NCBI RefSeq assembly: GCF_025398315.1
Contig: NZ_JAODOQ010000001.1
Span: 1,054,001 to 1,118,000 of the forward strand
Origin: Shewanella phaeophyticola
GTDB taxonomy: Bacteria > Pseudomonadota > Gammaproteobacteria > Enterobacterales > Shewanellaceae
Length of the DNA stretch: 64,000 bases
Direction of reading: 5' to 3'
Shown here: in pieces, positions 9,659 to 18,011 of the stretch
Layout: the number at the start of each line of letters is the position of its first letter
Numbering within the stretch: position 1 is the first letter of the stretch
Translations under genes and position numbers: made by a program
The notes under the pieces: generated by a model
The model's input: the letters and a program-made list of their open reading frames with translations, nothing else
Databases searched by the model: none
Told to the model about the DNA's origin: nothing

Positions 9659-11818
9659 CTAAAACCCATGACTCTCTGTTAAGCGAGTGGGTGTGTGGCA
9701 TGTTGAACACATTTCAGCTGAACGTGTGCGCACATCTTCTTCACTCATACCGTCAACAATACCGCCGTTAGATTCAATATGCGACTGCGTTGATTCGGTA
9801 ATATATTGTTGGTGACACGTTAAACACGCACCAGTATCAGATGAAACCCAAACATCATCGCCAGTATCGGTGTCAGCAAAACGCCATACTCGGTCTTCAG
9901 AGCGGCCTAAGGTGAAACCATCTGAGGTGTGGCATGTCGCGCAATCTGTTTTTAATACTGTACCTGATTCAACACCAGCAACACTTAAATCGTGGCCTTC
10001 AGCACTGTGCGCTTTAAATGCAAAGCTGGTCGATTTTCTACCGCCTGGGTAAGTATCATCTGATCTTAGTGATTTATCAGGTGTATGACAGGTTTGACAG
10101 TTAACACCGTTATCATAGTGATACACTTCTTGGTTGTGACAACCTTGACAAGTTGTTGTATCAATGATGCTTCTGCGTTCAGCTGCTGTTTGGGTACTAT
10201 CTACAGCATCTTCCCCCATAACAAACTGATAAGCATTGCTTTTGATTTCAACGGTGCGAACATCGTCAGTATCACATGAAGTTAATTGCACTTCAGGGCG
10301 ACCATATCCGCCGTTGTTGTAACAGGCACTTACTGCTGACCAAAGTTCAAATGTTTTACCTACATAATCGCTTGGTAAGGTCACGTTGCTCCACACTAAC
10401 GTCCAGCTGTTGTCTTCATTGGCAACACCTTCGCTGAGTCTTAGGCGTCTTTGGCTGTAACTTGCATCATTATAGGCTGGGTAATCGATGTCAGTGTCCC
10501 ATGCCATGACAACACGGCTACTGGTGTCGATAAACTCGGCAGCAATCACATTGGCTGAAGCATCAGTAAATTGAACCTTGGTTGTGAATGCACCATCAGC
10601 CGTTACGCTGGTATCGCTAAAGACGACATTCATTGTTTGGGTTTCGTTATACGCGGTCATCACATCGCCGTGGGCTTCTTGTGCGCTGCGTGCATAGCCA
10701 TCTTCAATATGACATGAAGTACATTGGGTGCTTAAGCCAACATGGTGCTCAGAGGCTGATTCTGTATGACAAGCAATACAGGCAGTATCGCTTAGGTTAG
10801 CGGTATATAATCCGGCATCTTGTGGTGCGTCAGTTCCTTCAACGTGACAAGCACTACAGTCCGCGGCGGGTTTTTGTGGATACATTACGTTGCCATAATC
10901 ATGTAATCCACCACCATAGCCAATCACTTTATAAGGTGCGGCTTCTTCACCTGCAGCGGTATAAGTCACGCGGTCTTGGCCTTTGTGAATTGCATGGATC
11001 ATATAAGTAAAGTCAACACTGTTACCTGTTTCAGGGTCGCCTGATGTGGCGGTATGGCACGACGCGCAGTTTTCTAAATCGATACGACGACCACCGTGTA
11101 ACTCAAGACTGTCAGGTTGGTGACAGGTGTAACACGTCTCAATTGATACCACGTCACGAGAAGCGATATCTTCTGTTAACCCTGTTGATGGTTGGAAGTC
11201 ATAATGAGCATTGGCAGTAACCAGAGGTTGTTTTAGCTCAAGAGTAATACGTTGAGTATTATCCTGATTGTAGGTGATGGTTAATGGTTCAGTAACCTGA
11301 CTAATATTGGTTTGGAATGTATAGCTGTAGGTGCCATCTTCATTATCAACTAAGCAAGTTTCACAAGCTGATGCTACTTCTACTTCAGCTTGATATTGTT
11401 CTGATGGGGTAATGTTGGTTTCGTCATCTGGGATATAGCTTGTCGTCGGCTGTGTTAATACATTGATATACGACTGCCACTGATAGCCACGGTCAATTTC
11501 AGTATCATCGACAGTTTCGACAACAGGGGTCAATTGGGCAACACCAAAACGCAAGTCGTGATCTTTCGTTAACCCAAGTACCGCTACGCCATTGCCATTT
11601 TTTAGGCTGAAAGTAACATTCACACTACCTTCAGTGATGGTTGCATCGGTAAATGTGGCTTGTAATGTTGATGCGCTGTCAATATCAACACCGATGATGC
11701 CATCTGTACCATCTTCACCATCAGAGCCATCGCTGCCTCCACAGCCTGATAGTGCAAAAGCAAGAAGCCCTGCGCTTATTACCGCTTTTGTTGCGGGACG
11801 AACTGTCATTGTTTTCAT
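9659..11818 (-). CDS. omcA: Surface decaheme lipoprotein cytochrome, OmcA-type
   Basis: Outer-membrane terminal reductase that works alongside MtrC. About 719 residues (OmcA is about 735). It has a lipobox LSGC (Cys26) followed by a GGSDGSDGEDGTDG linker. Ten CXXCH motifs fall in two groups of five: CYTCH, CASCH, CSACH, CIACH, CTSCH, then CQGCH, CQTCH, CATCH, CLTCH, CSTCH. Between the groups is a C-X15-C pair (from ACYNNGG to TSCDTD), the counterpart of the C-X8-C in the neighbouring MtrC. UndA homologues carry eleven haems; ten here favours OmcA. Paired ATGs (11821, 11818) follow AGGGA exactly as at mtrC. It is first in the omcA-mtrCAB order but has its own terminator. Confidence 0.88.
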   Translation of the reverse strand: MKTMTVRPATKAVISAGLLAFALSGCGGSDGSDGEDGTDGIIGVDIDSASTLQATFTDATITEGSVNVTFSLKNGNGVAVLGLTKDHDLRFGVAQLTPVVETVDDTEIDRGYQWQSYINVLTQPTTSYIPDDETNITPSEQYQAEVEVASACETCLVDNEDGTYSYTFQTNISQVTEPLTITYNQDNTQRITLELKQPLVTANAHYDFQPSTGLTEDIASRDVVSIETCYTCHQPDSLELHGGRRIDLENCASCHTATSGDPETGNSVDFTYMIHAIHKGQDRVTYTAAGEEAAPYKVIGYGGGLHDYGNVMYPQKPAADCSACHVEGTDAPQDAGLYTANLSDTACIACHTESASEHHVGLSTQCTSCHIEDGYARSAQEAHGDVMTAYNETQTMNVVFSDTSVTADGAFTTKVQFTDASANVIAAEFIDTSSRVVMAWDTDIDYPAYNDASYSQRRLRLSEGVANEDNSWTLVWSNVTLPSDYVGKTFELWSAVSACYNNGGYGRPEVQLTSCDTDDVRTVEIKSNAYQFVMGEDAVDSTQTAAERRSIIDTTTCQGCHNQEVYHYDNGVNCQTCHTPDKSLRSDDTYPGGRKSTSFAFKAHSAEGHDLSVAGVESGTVLKTDCATCHTSDGFTLGRSEDRVWRFADTDTGDDVWVSSDTGACLTCHQQYITESTQSHIESNGGIVDGMSEEDVRTRSAEMCSTCHTPTRLTESHGF

Positions 11819-11938
11819 CATGTATTCCCTGCATTTTTAGTTATCACGCATTTCACTAAGGGTTAACAGTGTGCGGATTTTATTCATTACTTATGTTAGC
11901 TAACCTTTGCAAGTTACTCATCGAATTATGTGTAGAGT

Positions 11939-11954
11939 TGTGACTAAGATCTGA
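11939..11954. promoter_or_regulatory. Possible CRP-like site upstream of omcA
   Basis: TGTGA-N6-TCTGA, seven of ten matches to the CRP consensus, about 120 bases upstream of omcA. The stretch 11822-12164 otherwise holds only the omcA leader and the SRP RNA promoter. Weak evidence. Confidence 0.3.
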
Positions 11955-12094
11955 CTATTCATTTTGGTGTAATCAACTTTGACCGTTGAATAACACTAAA
12001 TTCTGATATTGCGGAAGTTTTAACGTGTTCGGATGACATTTGCGTAAGTATTGTGCAACTAAACACTTGATTGCAAAGTTATCAAGATTAAGAC

Positions 12095-12123
12095 TTGATC
12101 AAGCCAATGGGTTAGGGGATAAT
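12095..12123 (+). promoter_or_regulatory. Sigma-70 promoter of the SRP RNA gene
   Basis: TTGATC, 17-base spacer, GATAAT, then a GC-rich start region (CGCCCCG), typical of growth-rate-controlled stable RNA promoters. The -35 sits inside a perfect palindrome CTTGATCAAG (12094-12103). A nearby CTTGAT/ATCAAG pair (12066-12086) could be an FNR-like or other operator acting on ffs or on the divergent omcA. Confidence 0.55.
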
Positions 12124-12164
12124 CGCCCCGTTCTGAAAAACAACGATGTTTATCAGAAGTCAAT

Positions 12165-12275
12165 GGTGACCCTAGGATTCCCCCGCAATGATAACTTGTG
12201 AACTCGGCCAGGCTCGGAAGGGAGCAACCGCAGCAAGCGACTCGTGTGCCGGGGTGTCGGCTCTAGGGGAACCTC
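12165..12275 (+). ncRNA. ffs: 4.5S signal recognition particle RNA
   Basis: The scaffold RNA of the bacterial SRP, which binds Ffh and delivers ribosomes making membrane proteins to FtsY. The Ffh-binding hairpin is clear: the invariant CGGAAGGGAGCAACC stretch lies at about 12214-12228, flanked by pairing arms, and the 3' arm contains the conserved CGTGTGCCGGGGTGT. The apical loop should read AGGTCCGGAAGG, as in all close relatives, but here it reads AGGCTCGGAAGG (12210-12221). This changes the symmetric loop and is identical to the change in ppiC at 32424. I read it as a consensus error at GGTCC. The ends are estimated from pairing and are uncertain by about 10 bases. Confidence 0.9.
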
Positions 12276-12408
12276 CAAATTTGATCACCATCAATATTTC
12301 ACTAATACATTTCCATTTTCGCAAAAAGCAATCGCTTAACTCATTTGCACAAGTGTTTAATTTACTATATTAAACAATGGGCTACTTTTATGAAGCAACC
12401 CTGATAGT

Positions 12409-12711
12409 TTATATTTGTTGTGCTGCGGCTAACTCGGCTTCTTCTTGTAAGCGTTTTTGTAAATTGGCTTTTAAAAATTGACGAGACTTTTCGAGTGCAT
12501 CATAAATCTCGGTTTTCATCATGTGTAATTCTTGGTAGTTTTCAAAAAAATACGTGTCGACTAAATGGCGAATATAGCGCACTGGTAATTGATTTAAGGT
12601 GACGCAGCATAAATCAGCAATGTACTCTTCTGGCAACTCTTCCATTAAGCCTTCATCTCTCAGTATTTCCATTAATAGAACTTCATAATAGTTACGAATA
12701 TCTAAGTGCAT
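12409..12711 (-). CDS. ComFB-family (late competence development) protein
   Basis: About 100 residues. The N-terminal text (LDIRNYYEVLLMEIL) and the segment CCVTLNQLPVRYIRHLVDTYFF match the ComFB family (PF10719). These are small helical proteins, some of which bind cyclic-di-nucleotides; the role in Shewanella is not established. I chose the ATG at 12711 because GGAG lies seven bases upstream, rather than the ATG at 12732. The C-terminal third is charged and helical (LEKSRQFLKANLQKRLQEE), possibly a coiled coil. It stands alone between the SRP RNA and a histone-deacetylase-like gene on the same strand. Confidence 0.7.
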   Translation of the reverse strand: MHLDIRNYYEVLLMEILRDEGLMEELPEEYIADLCCVTLNQLPVRYIRHLVDTYFFENYQELHMMKTEIYDALEKSRQFLKANLQKRLQEEAELAAAQQI

Positions 12712-12791
12712 TATTTGCTCCATTGAGATCAAATTGGTGATCGACGTTCTGTCGAATACTTTGCGTATATGTGTCAGCTAAATAAACGAGG

Positions 12792-13691
12792 TTATTTGCA
12801 TAACCAAACCTCGTTTGCTGCAATGAGTAATTGACTATGTCGATGAGTTAACTCCGTTTCATTACGACTATAGCCTCCACCAATCACGGCTGCAAGGGGG
12901 ATATCATGGCTTTTAGCAATAGACATCACTTGAGTATCTCTGGCTAAAACGCCCTGGTCAGAAATATTGAAGTAACCTAAATCGTCATCCTGATGGATAT
13001 CTACCCCAGCGTCATAAATAATCAGATCAGGTTGATGCAGTCGAATAAGGTAGGGCAGGATTTGCTGAATATGTTCTAAGTATTCTTGGTCACTGCAGCC
13101 TTTATTTAAATCAATATCATGATCTGAGTCTTGCTTACGCGATGGAAAGTTTTGTGCGCAATGAATAGAGCAACTAATGATATCTGGATACTGTTGAGCC
13201 AACGTGGCAGTGCCATCTCCTTGGTGGACGTCACAGTCAAAGATTAACACTTTATCCGCTCGGCCGCTGTCGATAGCGGTTATAGCGGCAATAATTAAAT
13301 CATTGAAAATACAAAATCCACTACCAAAATCGTAGTGAGCATGGTGATACCCTCCGGTTAAATGCACCGCTATACCATGTTCTAATGCTAATTGAGTGCA
13401 AAGTACTGTGCCATTAACAGCATGAAGGGTGCGATTGACTAGTTGTTCACTCCAGGGAAAGCCAATACGCCGTTGCGCTTTGTGATTTAACGTTCCGCTG
13501 ATAAATCGCTTAACATACTCAGGACAATGAACGTCATGGAGCGTGTCGATGCTAATGGCACTGGGGATATGGCGTGATGCCTCGAACAATAATTGCTGCT
13601 CAATGGCATGTTCATACAGCAGTTGATATTTAGTTGTTGGAAATCGATGAGTGTGAGGTAACGCCAGCTGTGAATAGCTGGCGTGATACAC
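12792..13691 (-). CDS. Histone-deacetylase-family hydrolase
   Basis: A zinc-dependent amidohydrolase of the HDAC/acetoin-utilisation/polyamine deacetylase superfamily, cytosolic, about 300 residues. The catalytic landmarks are present in order: the tandem histidines in GGYHHAHYDFGSG (about residue 127), the metal ligands in DCDVHQGDGTA (about 166), and YDAGVD (about 237) before the closing GGGY. The substrate cannot be told from sequence; bacterial members deacetylate small amines or proteins. The upstream gene is DUF2057, 21 bases away. The start used is a GTG giving the text YHASYSQLALPHTHRFPTTKY. The usual few residues before it (a PLVYH-type opening) do not follow an ATG in frame, so the true start may be slightly further upstream. 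Confidence 0.85.
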   Translation of the reverse strand: MYHASYSQLALPHTHRFPTTKYQLLYEHAIEQQLLFEASRHIPSAISIDTLHDVHCPEYVKRFISGTLNHKAQRRIGFPWSEQLVNRTLHAVNGTVLCTQLALEHGIAVHLTGGYHHAHYDFGSGFCIFNDLIIAAITAIDSGRADKVLIFDCDVHQGDGTATLAQQYPDIISCSIHCAQNFPSRKQDSDHDIDLNKGCSDQEYLEHIQQILPYLIRLHQPDLIIYDAGVDIHQDDDLGYFNISDQGVLARDTQVMSIAKSHDIPLAAVIGGGYSRNETELTHRHSQLLIAANEVWLCK

Positions 13692-13712
13692 TAAAAGGGA
13701 TCGCAGCAGGCA

Positions 13713-14405
13713 TTACAGTTGTTTAATTGCCCAGCCCATAAATTCTTTACGGGTTTTTTCATCTGCTTGTAACCACCAATATTGCAGCATTTGTTCTGCT
13801 TGAGCAGGATTAGCGTTATTGGCAGCAGGTGCCGTGCTTGCTGTTGGCGCTACACTGGTTGCCACGGCAATGTCCGATTTTACTGGTGCCTGGGTAATCA
13901 CTTGCGGAGTATCTGTTGTGGCAGAAACAGATAAGTCTTCAAAATCTTGTTGCTGATTGGTTTTAAACAAATTACTGATGAATGTTTCTTCAGTAAAGTT
14001 AGTGTGTTCAACACTATAAGATACAGACCCATTATCTTTACGGCTAAGCTTTACTTGCGGCTTTTTAGCAAAGGTTTTTGGCTCCTTGATGACATTACCT
14101 TCAGCAGGTTTTAAATTGTATTGATAATCGCCATCTACGGCTAGCGTGACAATAAATGGGGTTGATTTAACAAATGATTGGCTGTCGCTAAATGAGTCAT
14201 CGATGACATCGTGATAACGTATAGCAATTTTATGCGTACCATTGGAGAGTGTTAAATCTGATTGATGCCTAAACATATTTGTTTCAATGGCTTCACCGTC
14301 AAGCGCTAAATATTCGAAAGACATTGGAATAGTTAAATTTGCTGCAAATACAGAAGATGAAGTTAATAATGCTAACAGCGCACTAGTGGTGAATACAGAT
14401 TTCAT
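13713..14405 (-). CDS. DUF2057 (YccT/CsgI-like) secreted protein
   Basis: About 230 residues with a clear signal peptide ([22 protein letters not shown]), so periplasmic. The mature N-terminal half fits DUF2057: [15 protein letters not shown], then [17 protein letters not shown] and a [18 protein letters not shown] core. The family includes E. coli YccT/CsgI, reported to inhibit curli assembly. The middle is a low-complexity Ala/Thr/Pro linker (about residues 165-205), followed by the C-terminal [23 protein letters not shown], seen in Shewanella and Vibrio members. It lies 9 bases downstream of priC on the same strand. The function here is not known. Confidence 0.75.
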   Translation of the reverse strand: MKSVFTTSALLALLTSSSVFAANLTIPMSFEYLALDGEAIETNMFRHQSDLTLSNGTHKIAIRYHDVIDDSFSDSQSFVKSTPFIVTLAVDGDYQYNLKPAEGNVIKEPKTFAKKPQVKLSRKDNGSVSYSVEHTNFTEETFISNLFKTNQQQDFEDLSVSATTDTPQVITQAPVKSDIAVATSVAPTASTAPAANNANPAQAEQMLQYWWLQADEKTRKEFMGWAIKQL

Positions 14406-14414
14406 TGTTGCTCC

Positions 14415-15077
14415 TTAACGAGGGTAACTTTGACGAGGTCGTTCAAATAATTGAATACGCTCTTCAATATAACTAATTGCTTGTTTGCATTTTCCTAAGC
14501 GACGATGCATCAAAAGGATGTCATGTTGCAATTTAATTTTGTCATCACTATGACAGAATTCAAGATTTGCTTCCATTTGTTCAATTTTTTGTTCAAATTT
14601 TTGTGCCCAATTAAGGTGTTTATTGAGCTCAGCATATAATTGATGGCTGTTTTGCATCACATTACTGGCAATCCAACCAAATCCATTATCTTGAGCAGAT
14701 TGCTGTTGTTTTTTAGCATAACGAGCACGATTACTGGCTTTGCGTTGTGCTTCGGCTTTTAAATTGATGTCAGTGGTTAATAGTGCTCTTTTTAAAGCAA
14801 TGAAGCGGTCTTGGATCCTATCACAGCTCAATTGAATGACTTGACCACCGAGTTTAAGTGATAACTGTTTTTCAAGCTTTTGAATATCTTGCCGAAGCTG
14901 GGTAATACATGGGCTTAAAAAGCCACCTTGTTGGGCAAACAGTTGGCTATTAAAACGCTCTATTTGTTGTAATGTTTGTCGATGGTTAGGGGTAAAGTTT
15001 TGGTCATGCGCGAGTGCATCACGTTCAAGTTGCGTGAGTTGCTGCTTTAACATTGAAACCAATTGTTGGGTATTCAT
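14415..15077 (-). CDS. priC: Primosomal replication protein PriC family
   Basis: About 220 residues, matching the PriC family used in replication fork restart: an alpha-helical, Gln- and Lys-rich protein ending in a YIEERIQLFERPRQSYPR-type tail. Helical N-terminal segments (QQLVSMLKQQLTQLERDA) and the central basic patch KASNRARYAKKQQQ support this. The start at 15077 overlaps the stop of the upstream permease gene (ATGA), indicating translational coupling. It shares its strand and region with dinG, another DNA-maintenance gene. PriC proteins are poorly conserved, so the family call is good but not certain. Confidence 0.75.
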   Translation of the reverse strand: MNTQQLVSMLKQQLTQLERDALAHDQNFTPNHRQTLQQIERFNSQLFAQQGGFLSPCITQLRQDIQKLEKQLSLKLGGQVIQLSCDRIQDRFIALKRALLTTDINLKAEAQRKASNRARYAKKQQQSAQDNGFGWIASNVMQNSHQLYAELNKHLNWAQKFEQKIEQMEANLEFCHSDDKIKLQHDILLMHRRLGKCKQAISYIEERIQLFERPRQSYPR

Positions 15078-15847
15078 CCCCAAGCACTCCAAGTTAAGTG
15101 AACCGCAATAGACAATACCATAATAATAAAAATGGGCTTAATGAAAGGGATCCCAAAACGAATGGCGCTTCTGGCGCCAATATAAGAGCCTGCCATCATG
15201 CAAAAACCCATCCACAAACCTAACACCCATTGTACTTGTCCCATAGAGGCAAAAATAATTAACGCGGTGATATTACTCACAGACGTCATTACTCTGGCTA
15301 AACCACAGCTGTATAAAAGAGGCAGCTTATGGAGAGAGACAGAGGTGACGGTCCAAAATGCACCAATACCTGATCCTGCAAAGCCATCATAACTACCAAG
15401 TAACAAGCCTTGGCCGATTTGTTTATGTTTGGGCGAATGCTCAACGGGTAAATTGATATTGCCATCGCCCATGGCCTTAGGGCTCAATAAGGTATAAATG
15501 GCAATAGCAATAATCAATAACGGTAAGAGTTTATCTAACCATTTGGGATCAACCATAAATACCAAGAAACAGCCAGTGATTGAACCGATGAAAGTTGCAA
15601 CAAAGCTGGCTTTCCATAATTTGGGGGTAAAAAGTTGCTGTTTATAAAAAGTGAAGCTTGAAGTGACAGAACCAAAACATGCTGCTAATTTATTGGTGCC
15701 TAAAGCAAGATGAGGCGGGATCCCAACTGTGAGTAACGCGGGAATAGATAATAAACCTCCGCCTCCTACGATGGCATCAATAAAGCCAGCAATGATGCCG
15801 ATGACCGCTAATATAGCCCAGTGGCTAGGGTCTAATAATAAATCCAA
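15074..15847 (-). CDS. TSUP (TauE/SafE, YfcA-like) membrane permease
   Basis: About 257 residues with seven or eight hydrophobic segments. The N-terminal signature GFIDAIVGGGGLLSIPALL and the motif LALGTNKLAA are classic for the TSUP family of sulfite/organosulfonate exporters (YfcA in E. coli). The internal repeat motif reads YDGFAGSGIGAFWT, where relatives have GPG. The GGATC at this point (minus strand, 15372-15376) is what GGACC would become by one C-to-T change, so the Ser may be artefactual. It lies directly downstream of dinG (8 bases) and overlaps priC. The substrate is unknown. Confidence 0.83.
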   Translation of the reverse strand: MDLLLDPSHWAILAVIGIIAGFIDAIVGGGGLLSIPALLTVGIPPHLALGTNKLAACFGSVTSSFTFYKQQLFTPKLWKASFVATFIGSITGCFLVFMVDPKWLDKLLPLLIIAIAIYTLLSPKAMGDGNINLPVEHSPKHKQIGQGLLLGSYDGFAGSGIGAFWTVTSVSLHKLPLLYSCGLARVMTSVSNITALIIFASMGQVQWVLGLWMGFCMMAGSYIGARSAIRFGIPFIKPIFIIMVLSIAVHLTWSAWG

Positions 15848-15855
15848 CTCAATAC

Positions 15856-17931
15856 CTATTCTATTACACGTCTAAATGGAGGAAGGGCATCAATTAATGA
15901 TTTGCCATAACGTTTGCTCACTAAGCGCCGGTCTAAAATTGTGACTCGGCCATAATCTTGCTCTTTACGTAATAAGCGACCACAACTTTGGACTAATTTA
16001 CGCGATGCGTCAGGAATTGTCAGCTGTAAAAACGGATTGCCGCCTTTTACTTTTATATATTCTGCATGTGCCTGTTCAACAGGAGAGGTTGGCACAGCAA
16101 AGGGCAATTTAGTGATAATCAGGTTAGTTAAGTAGTCACCGGGTAAGTCGAGTCCTTCAGAAAAACTGCCTGTACCAAAAATAATACTGGGCAACCCGTC
16201 ATCGCAACGCTGTTTATGTTTTTCTAAAATTTGTTGCCGTGGGATCTCGCCTTGTACAAATAGTTGATCTTTGGGAATTTTGCCTTCGACAAAATCGACA
16301 ACCTTTTCCATTTGCCAATAAGATGCAAACAACACAAGGGTAGCCATTTCGCCATCGACTAATGCGATAATGTGTTCAGCAATTTCGGCGGTGTAATTGT
16401 CATCAGTCGGCTCAGTGGCCATTTGTGGAATAAATAATGTGGCGTTGTTCTCGTAATCAAAAGGTGACAATAAGGCTAAAAAACGACTGCCATCATTAAT
16501 GCCTAAACCGACTTGATGAGCAAAGTGATTAAAGTTGTTTAATGCCCGTAATGTTGCACTGCAAAGTACCACGCCAGCCGCTTTTTGCCACAACATTGAC
16601 TCCAACATAAAACCAACTTCAATGGGAGATGAACAAAATAAGTAGTCTTGTTGCTTACCAGTGATCAGCTCTGCCCAGCGAGCCATTGGCGCCCCTTTTT
16701 TACTGTCTTCTTTGGCCATCATTTTCCACAGCTTATGTAAATTATCTAGACGCTGTAAAATAAAGCCTGTTTCAGACAATAAGCCTTCAGATTGATGCTT
16801 GGGCACTTCACCATCTTTAATGGCTTCACTTAATACTGACACCACTTTATTAAATTGTTTTACCGCAGAGCCGGATGCCGTCGCTAAATTTTCAGCTTGA
16901 ATTAGCAACGCTTGAGGTAACTGGCCGTGTTCAAAGCGCAAACGGCTTTCAGGATTGGCAAATAACTGTGGTTGGGTGTCGCAATAATGCGCCACTTGTG
17001 TCAGTAAGTTGGTTAAATCGCTGATGTGATCAAGCATGGCTTGCACGGGGGCAATAATATTATTGGTTTTAAGCTGATTTTGCAGTTTTGAGCAGGTCTT
17101 TGAAGCTTTTTCTAGCCAATCACAGGCGCCACGTAACGTTGCCTGCGCACTGGAAAAGTCCCTCGCAACTATGGGTAAGTGATGTGCTTCGTCTATCACA
17201 TAAAACATGTCTTCAGGTTCGGGTAAAATCACCCCACCGCCTAACTCTAAATCGGCAAACAATAAACTATGGTTAGCAATGAGTACATCCCAGGTGTCTA
17301 CGTCTTCACGTGCTTTGTGAAATGGACAATTGTGATGGGCTGACACTTGACGATGACAGCTGTGTTTATCACAACAAATTTGTTGCCATAAAAAATCCGG
17401 GATAGGTTGTTGCAGGGTATCAATTTCACCGTTCCAACGTTTCTGATGAAAATCTTGATGCAGTTTTTGTAATTCATTGATCTGGCTTTGATCGGGTTTA
17501 GTTTGCCACATTGCCATTTGCGAGCTGTCTTGAGTGCCGAGCATGGCTTCAAGTTTAGCTAAACACACATAGCGTTGGCGGCCTTTAACCAAGCCAAATT
17601 TAAAATCGACGCCAGACTGTTGTAAAAAAAACGGCAAGTCTTTATGCAAGAGTTGTTCTTGCAGGGCTACGGTAGCCGTTGCAATACACACCTTCTTTTT
17701 GCTCGCTATGGCTAAAGGAATGGTTCCAAGAATGTATGATAATGATTTACCAATCCCAGTACCTGCTTCAACCACAATAATGCGTCGGTCTTTGTCATAT
17801 TCACCCGCCAGAGTTTTTGATATCTCGGCTACCATATAGTTTTGTTCGCGACGAGATCGAAATTGCGGCATTGCATTGGCAATTTCTTTATAAATAGTGC
17901 GAATTTGACTTTTTATCGTATCCGGTAGCAT
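15856..17931 (-). CDS. dinG: ATP-dependent DNA helicase DinG
   Basis: An SOS-inducible 5'-3' superfamily-2 helicase with an iron-sulfur cluster, related to XPD, that removes R-loops and unwinds forks. 691 residues (E. coli 716). Motifs in order: Walker A EAGTGIGKSLSYI (about residue 55), the Fe-S cysteines around RYVC, CCDKHSC and HHNCPF (about 120-205), the DEAH box VIDEAHHLP (about 247), then FGTGSFSEGLDLPG and the C-terminal SCGRLLRKEQDYGRV. The start at 17931 (MLPDTIKSQIRTIYKEI) matches the family. It is divergent from polB with a shared LexA box between, which fits SOS control of both. Confidence 0.93.
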   Translation of the reverse strand: MLPDTIKSQIRTIYKEIANAMPQFRSRREQNYMVAEISKTLAGEYDKDRRIIVVEAGTGIGKSLSYILGTIPLAIASKKKVCIATATVALQEQLLHKDLPFFLQQSGVDFKFGLVKGRQRYVCLAKLEAMLGTQDSSQMAMWQTKPDQSQINELQKLHQDFHQKRWNGEIDTLQQPIPDFLWQQICCDKHSCHRQVSAHHNCPFHKAREDVDTWDVLIANHSLLFADLELGGGVILPEPEDMFYVIDEAHHLPIVARDFSSAQATLRGACDWLEKASKTCSKLQNQLKTNNIIAPVQAMLDHISDLTNLLTQVAHYCDTQPQLFANPESRLRFEHGQLPQALLIQAENLATASGSAVKQFNKVVSVLSEAIKDGEVPKHQSEGLLSETGFILQRLDNLHKLWKMMAKEDSKKGAPMARWAELITGKQQDYLFCSSPIEVGFMLESMLWQKAAGVVLCSATLRALNNFNHFAHQVGLGINDGSRFLALLSPFDYENNATLFIPQMATEPTDDNYTAEIAEHIIALVDGEMATLVLFASYWQMEKVVDFVEGKIPKDQLFVQGEIPRQQILEKHKQRCDDGLPSIIFGTGSFSEGLDLPGDYLTNLIITKLPFAVPTSPVEQAHAEYIKVKGGNPFLQLTIPDASRKLVQSCGRLLRKEQDYGRVTILDRRLVSKRYGKSLIDALPPFRRVIE

Positions 17932-17963
17932 AGAAGTATGATTTCTGCGTGGTCTGAATTATG

Positions 17964-17979
17964 CTGTACATAATAACAG
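17964..17979. promoter_or_regulatory. LexA (SOS) box between dinG and polB
   Basis: CTGTACATAATAACAG, an exact CTGT-N8-ACAG match to the gammaproteobacterial LexA consensus, placed 33 bases from dinG and 33-66 bases from the polB start candidates. Both flanking genes are SOS genes in E. coli. Confidence 0.9.
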
Positions 17980-18011
17980 TGAATTAGCATGCTACGAAGT
18001 AATAAATAAAA

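Noticed and set aside
12188-12373. Small plus-strand reading frame over the SRP RNA
   Set aside because: Lies on the SRP RNA gene, has no ribosome-binding site and no family features.
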